Source: JAUIIK01 sp041390865 (GTDB lineage Bacteria; Chloroflexota; Chloroflexia; Thermomicrobiales; CFX8). From it: a stretch of DNA of 64,000 nt. The position numbers were made by a program, and so were the translations under genes. Each line of letters starts with the position of its first letter. Within the stretch, counting starts at the first letter, position 1. Of the stretch, positions 63,637 through 64,000 are shown piece by piece. The notes under the pieces were generated by a model. The model was not told where the DNA came from and did not search any database. It saw only the letters and a list, made by a program, of their open reading frames with translations. The stretch covers positions 33,286-97,285 of the forward strand of contig JAWKPC010000017.1 of NCBI GenBank assembly GCA_041390865.1, given 5' to 3'.

Positions 63637-64000
63637 ATGCCTGAAGATCAGAAACCAGAATTTGACCAGAACGAGTTACAGGAAGATGTCGATACCGTCG
63701 TCGAGGAATTTGACGACGCCCAGATCGATGAGTCGGACGTAACGTCCGGCGAGATACTGCCGGTGCTCCCGTTGCGGGGCACTGTCGTGCTGCCGTTGAC
63801 GATGGTGCCGCTTGCGGCCGGACAGCCGCGATCCCTGCGGCTGATCGATAGCGTGGCATCTGGCGACCGCCGGGTCGTCCTCGTCATGCAGCACGATGAG
63901 GAGCAGACCGATGCCGGTCCGGACGATGTCCGGACGATCGGAACCCTCGCGACGATCCACCAGTTGATGCGGATTCCGGACGGGACCGTGCGGCTGGCCA
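63637..64000 (+). CDS. lon: Lon protease, N-terminal part (runs off the window)
   Basis: ATP-dependent serine protease. About 121 codons are visible. The first 45 residues are acidic and unlike E. coli Lon; then ILPVLPLRGTVVLPLTMVPLAAG marks the start of the LON substrate-binding domain, followed by RVVLVMQHDEE and VRTIGTLATIHQLMRIPDG, all standard Lon-N features. The ATPase and protease domains lie beyond the right edge. It is probably cotranscribed with hsp20 from the promoter at 63002-63030. Confidence 0.9.
   Translation, partial: MPEDQKPEFDQNELQEDVDTVVEEFDDAQIDESDVTSGEILPVLPLRGTVVLPLTMVPLAAGQPRSLRLIDSVASGDRRVVLVMQHDEEQTDAGPDDVRTIGTLATIHQLMRIPDGTVRLA

Overview
The window is 64 kb of GC-rich, densely packed bacterial chromosome made almost entirely of housekeeping genes. 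Several traits fit a Chloroflexota bacterium, with class Thermomicrobia or a relative my best guess: an alpha2-type glycyl-tRNA synthetase, class II LysRS, a T-box leader on thrS, a YitJ-type homocysteine methyltransferase/methylenetetrahydrofolate reductase fusion, a UbiA-family DPPR-synthase-like prenyltransferase, a divergent EF-G paralogue, and very frequent GTG/TTG starts behind good Shine-Dalgarno sequences. The phylum is inferred from gene content only. I see no insertion sequence, prophage, integron or CRISPR array.

Layout. 0-10 kb: ridA, an M28-like protein, tRNA-Val(CAC), greA with its terminator, lysS, a family-4-like uracil-DNA glycosylase, a URO-D-fold protein, an AI-2E-type permease and thrS with a T-box leader, followed by tRNA-Val(GAC). 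10-21 kb: an unknown gene, an RNase H-like gene, an EF-G-like GTPase, queG, a PfkB kinase, a PhoB/PhoR-like two-component pair, ispG and rseP. 20.6-28.4 kb: ald, a XerD-like recombinase, glyS, parB, a CPBP protease and an ECF sigma/anti-sigma operon. 28.5-36.3 kb: metH/metF fusion, rplS, rnhB, yraN, moaB, a second two-component pair and hisS. 36.3-46 kb: a glycosyltransferase, three hydrolases (PIG-L, AstE-like, M24), corA, an O-antigen-ligase-like protein, a DapA-family aldolase, a phosphodiesterase and a class V aminotransferase. 46-54 kb: rpsA, clpC, radA, murG, a broken lspA and rluD. 54-58.8 kb: glycerate kinase, a ThDP enzyme, a nucleoside hydrolase and an unrecognised protein that looks like a degenerate helicase-loader ATPase. 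59-64 kb: a polyprenyl synthase, a frameshifted cell-surface glycoside-hydrolase-like gene, a UbiA enzyme, hsp20 and the start of lon.

Functional threads. Translation and its quality control dominate (four aminoacyl-tRNA synthetases, L19, S1, EF-G-like, GreA, RluD, QueG, two tRNAs). Proteostasis genes (clpC, hsp20, lon, rseP, CPBP) and cell-envelope/isoprenoid genes (ispG, polyprenyl synthase, UbiA, murG, lspA, O-antigen ligase) make up most of the rest. Regulation is visible as a T-box, several promoters sharing an extended -10 of the form TGCTAnAnT, long inverted repeats around the ridA and rpsA promoters, and an ECF sigma/anti-sigma pair with an unusual extracellular part.

Points most worth a second look: the helicase-loader-like protein without Walker motifs (58210-58791), the anti-sigma factor with a proline/threonine stalk and LGFP-like repeats, the multiply frameshifted lspA, the M28 homologue lacking its Glu-Glu pair, the EF-G paralogue with Asn at the catalytic His, and a class of long perfect hairpins without U-tracts. 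I found no obviously new multi-gene defence or biosynthetic system.
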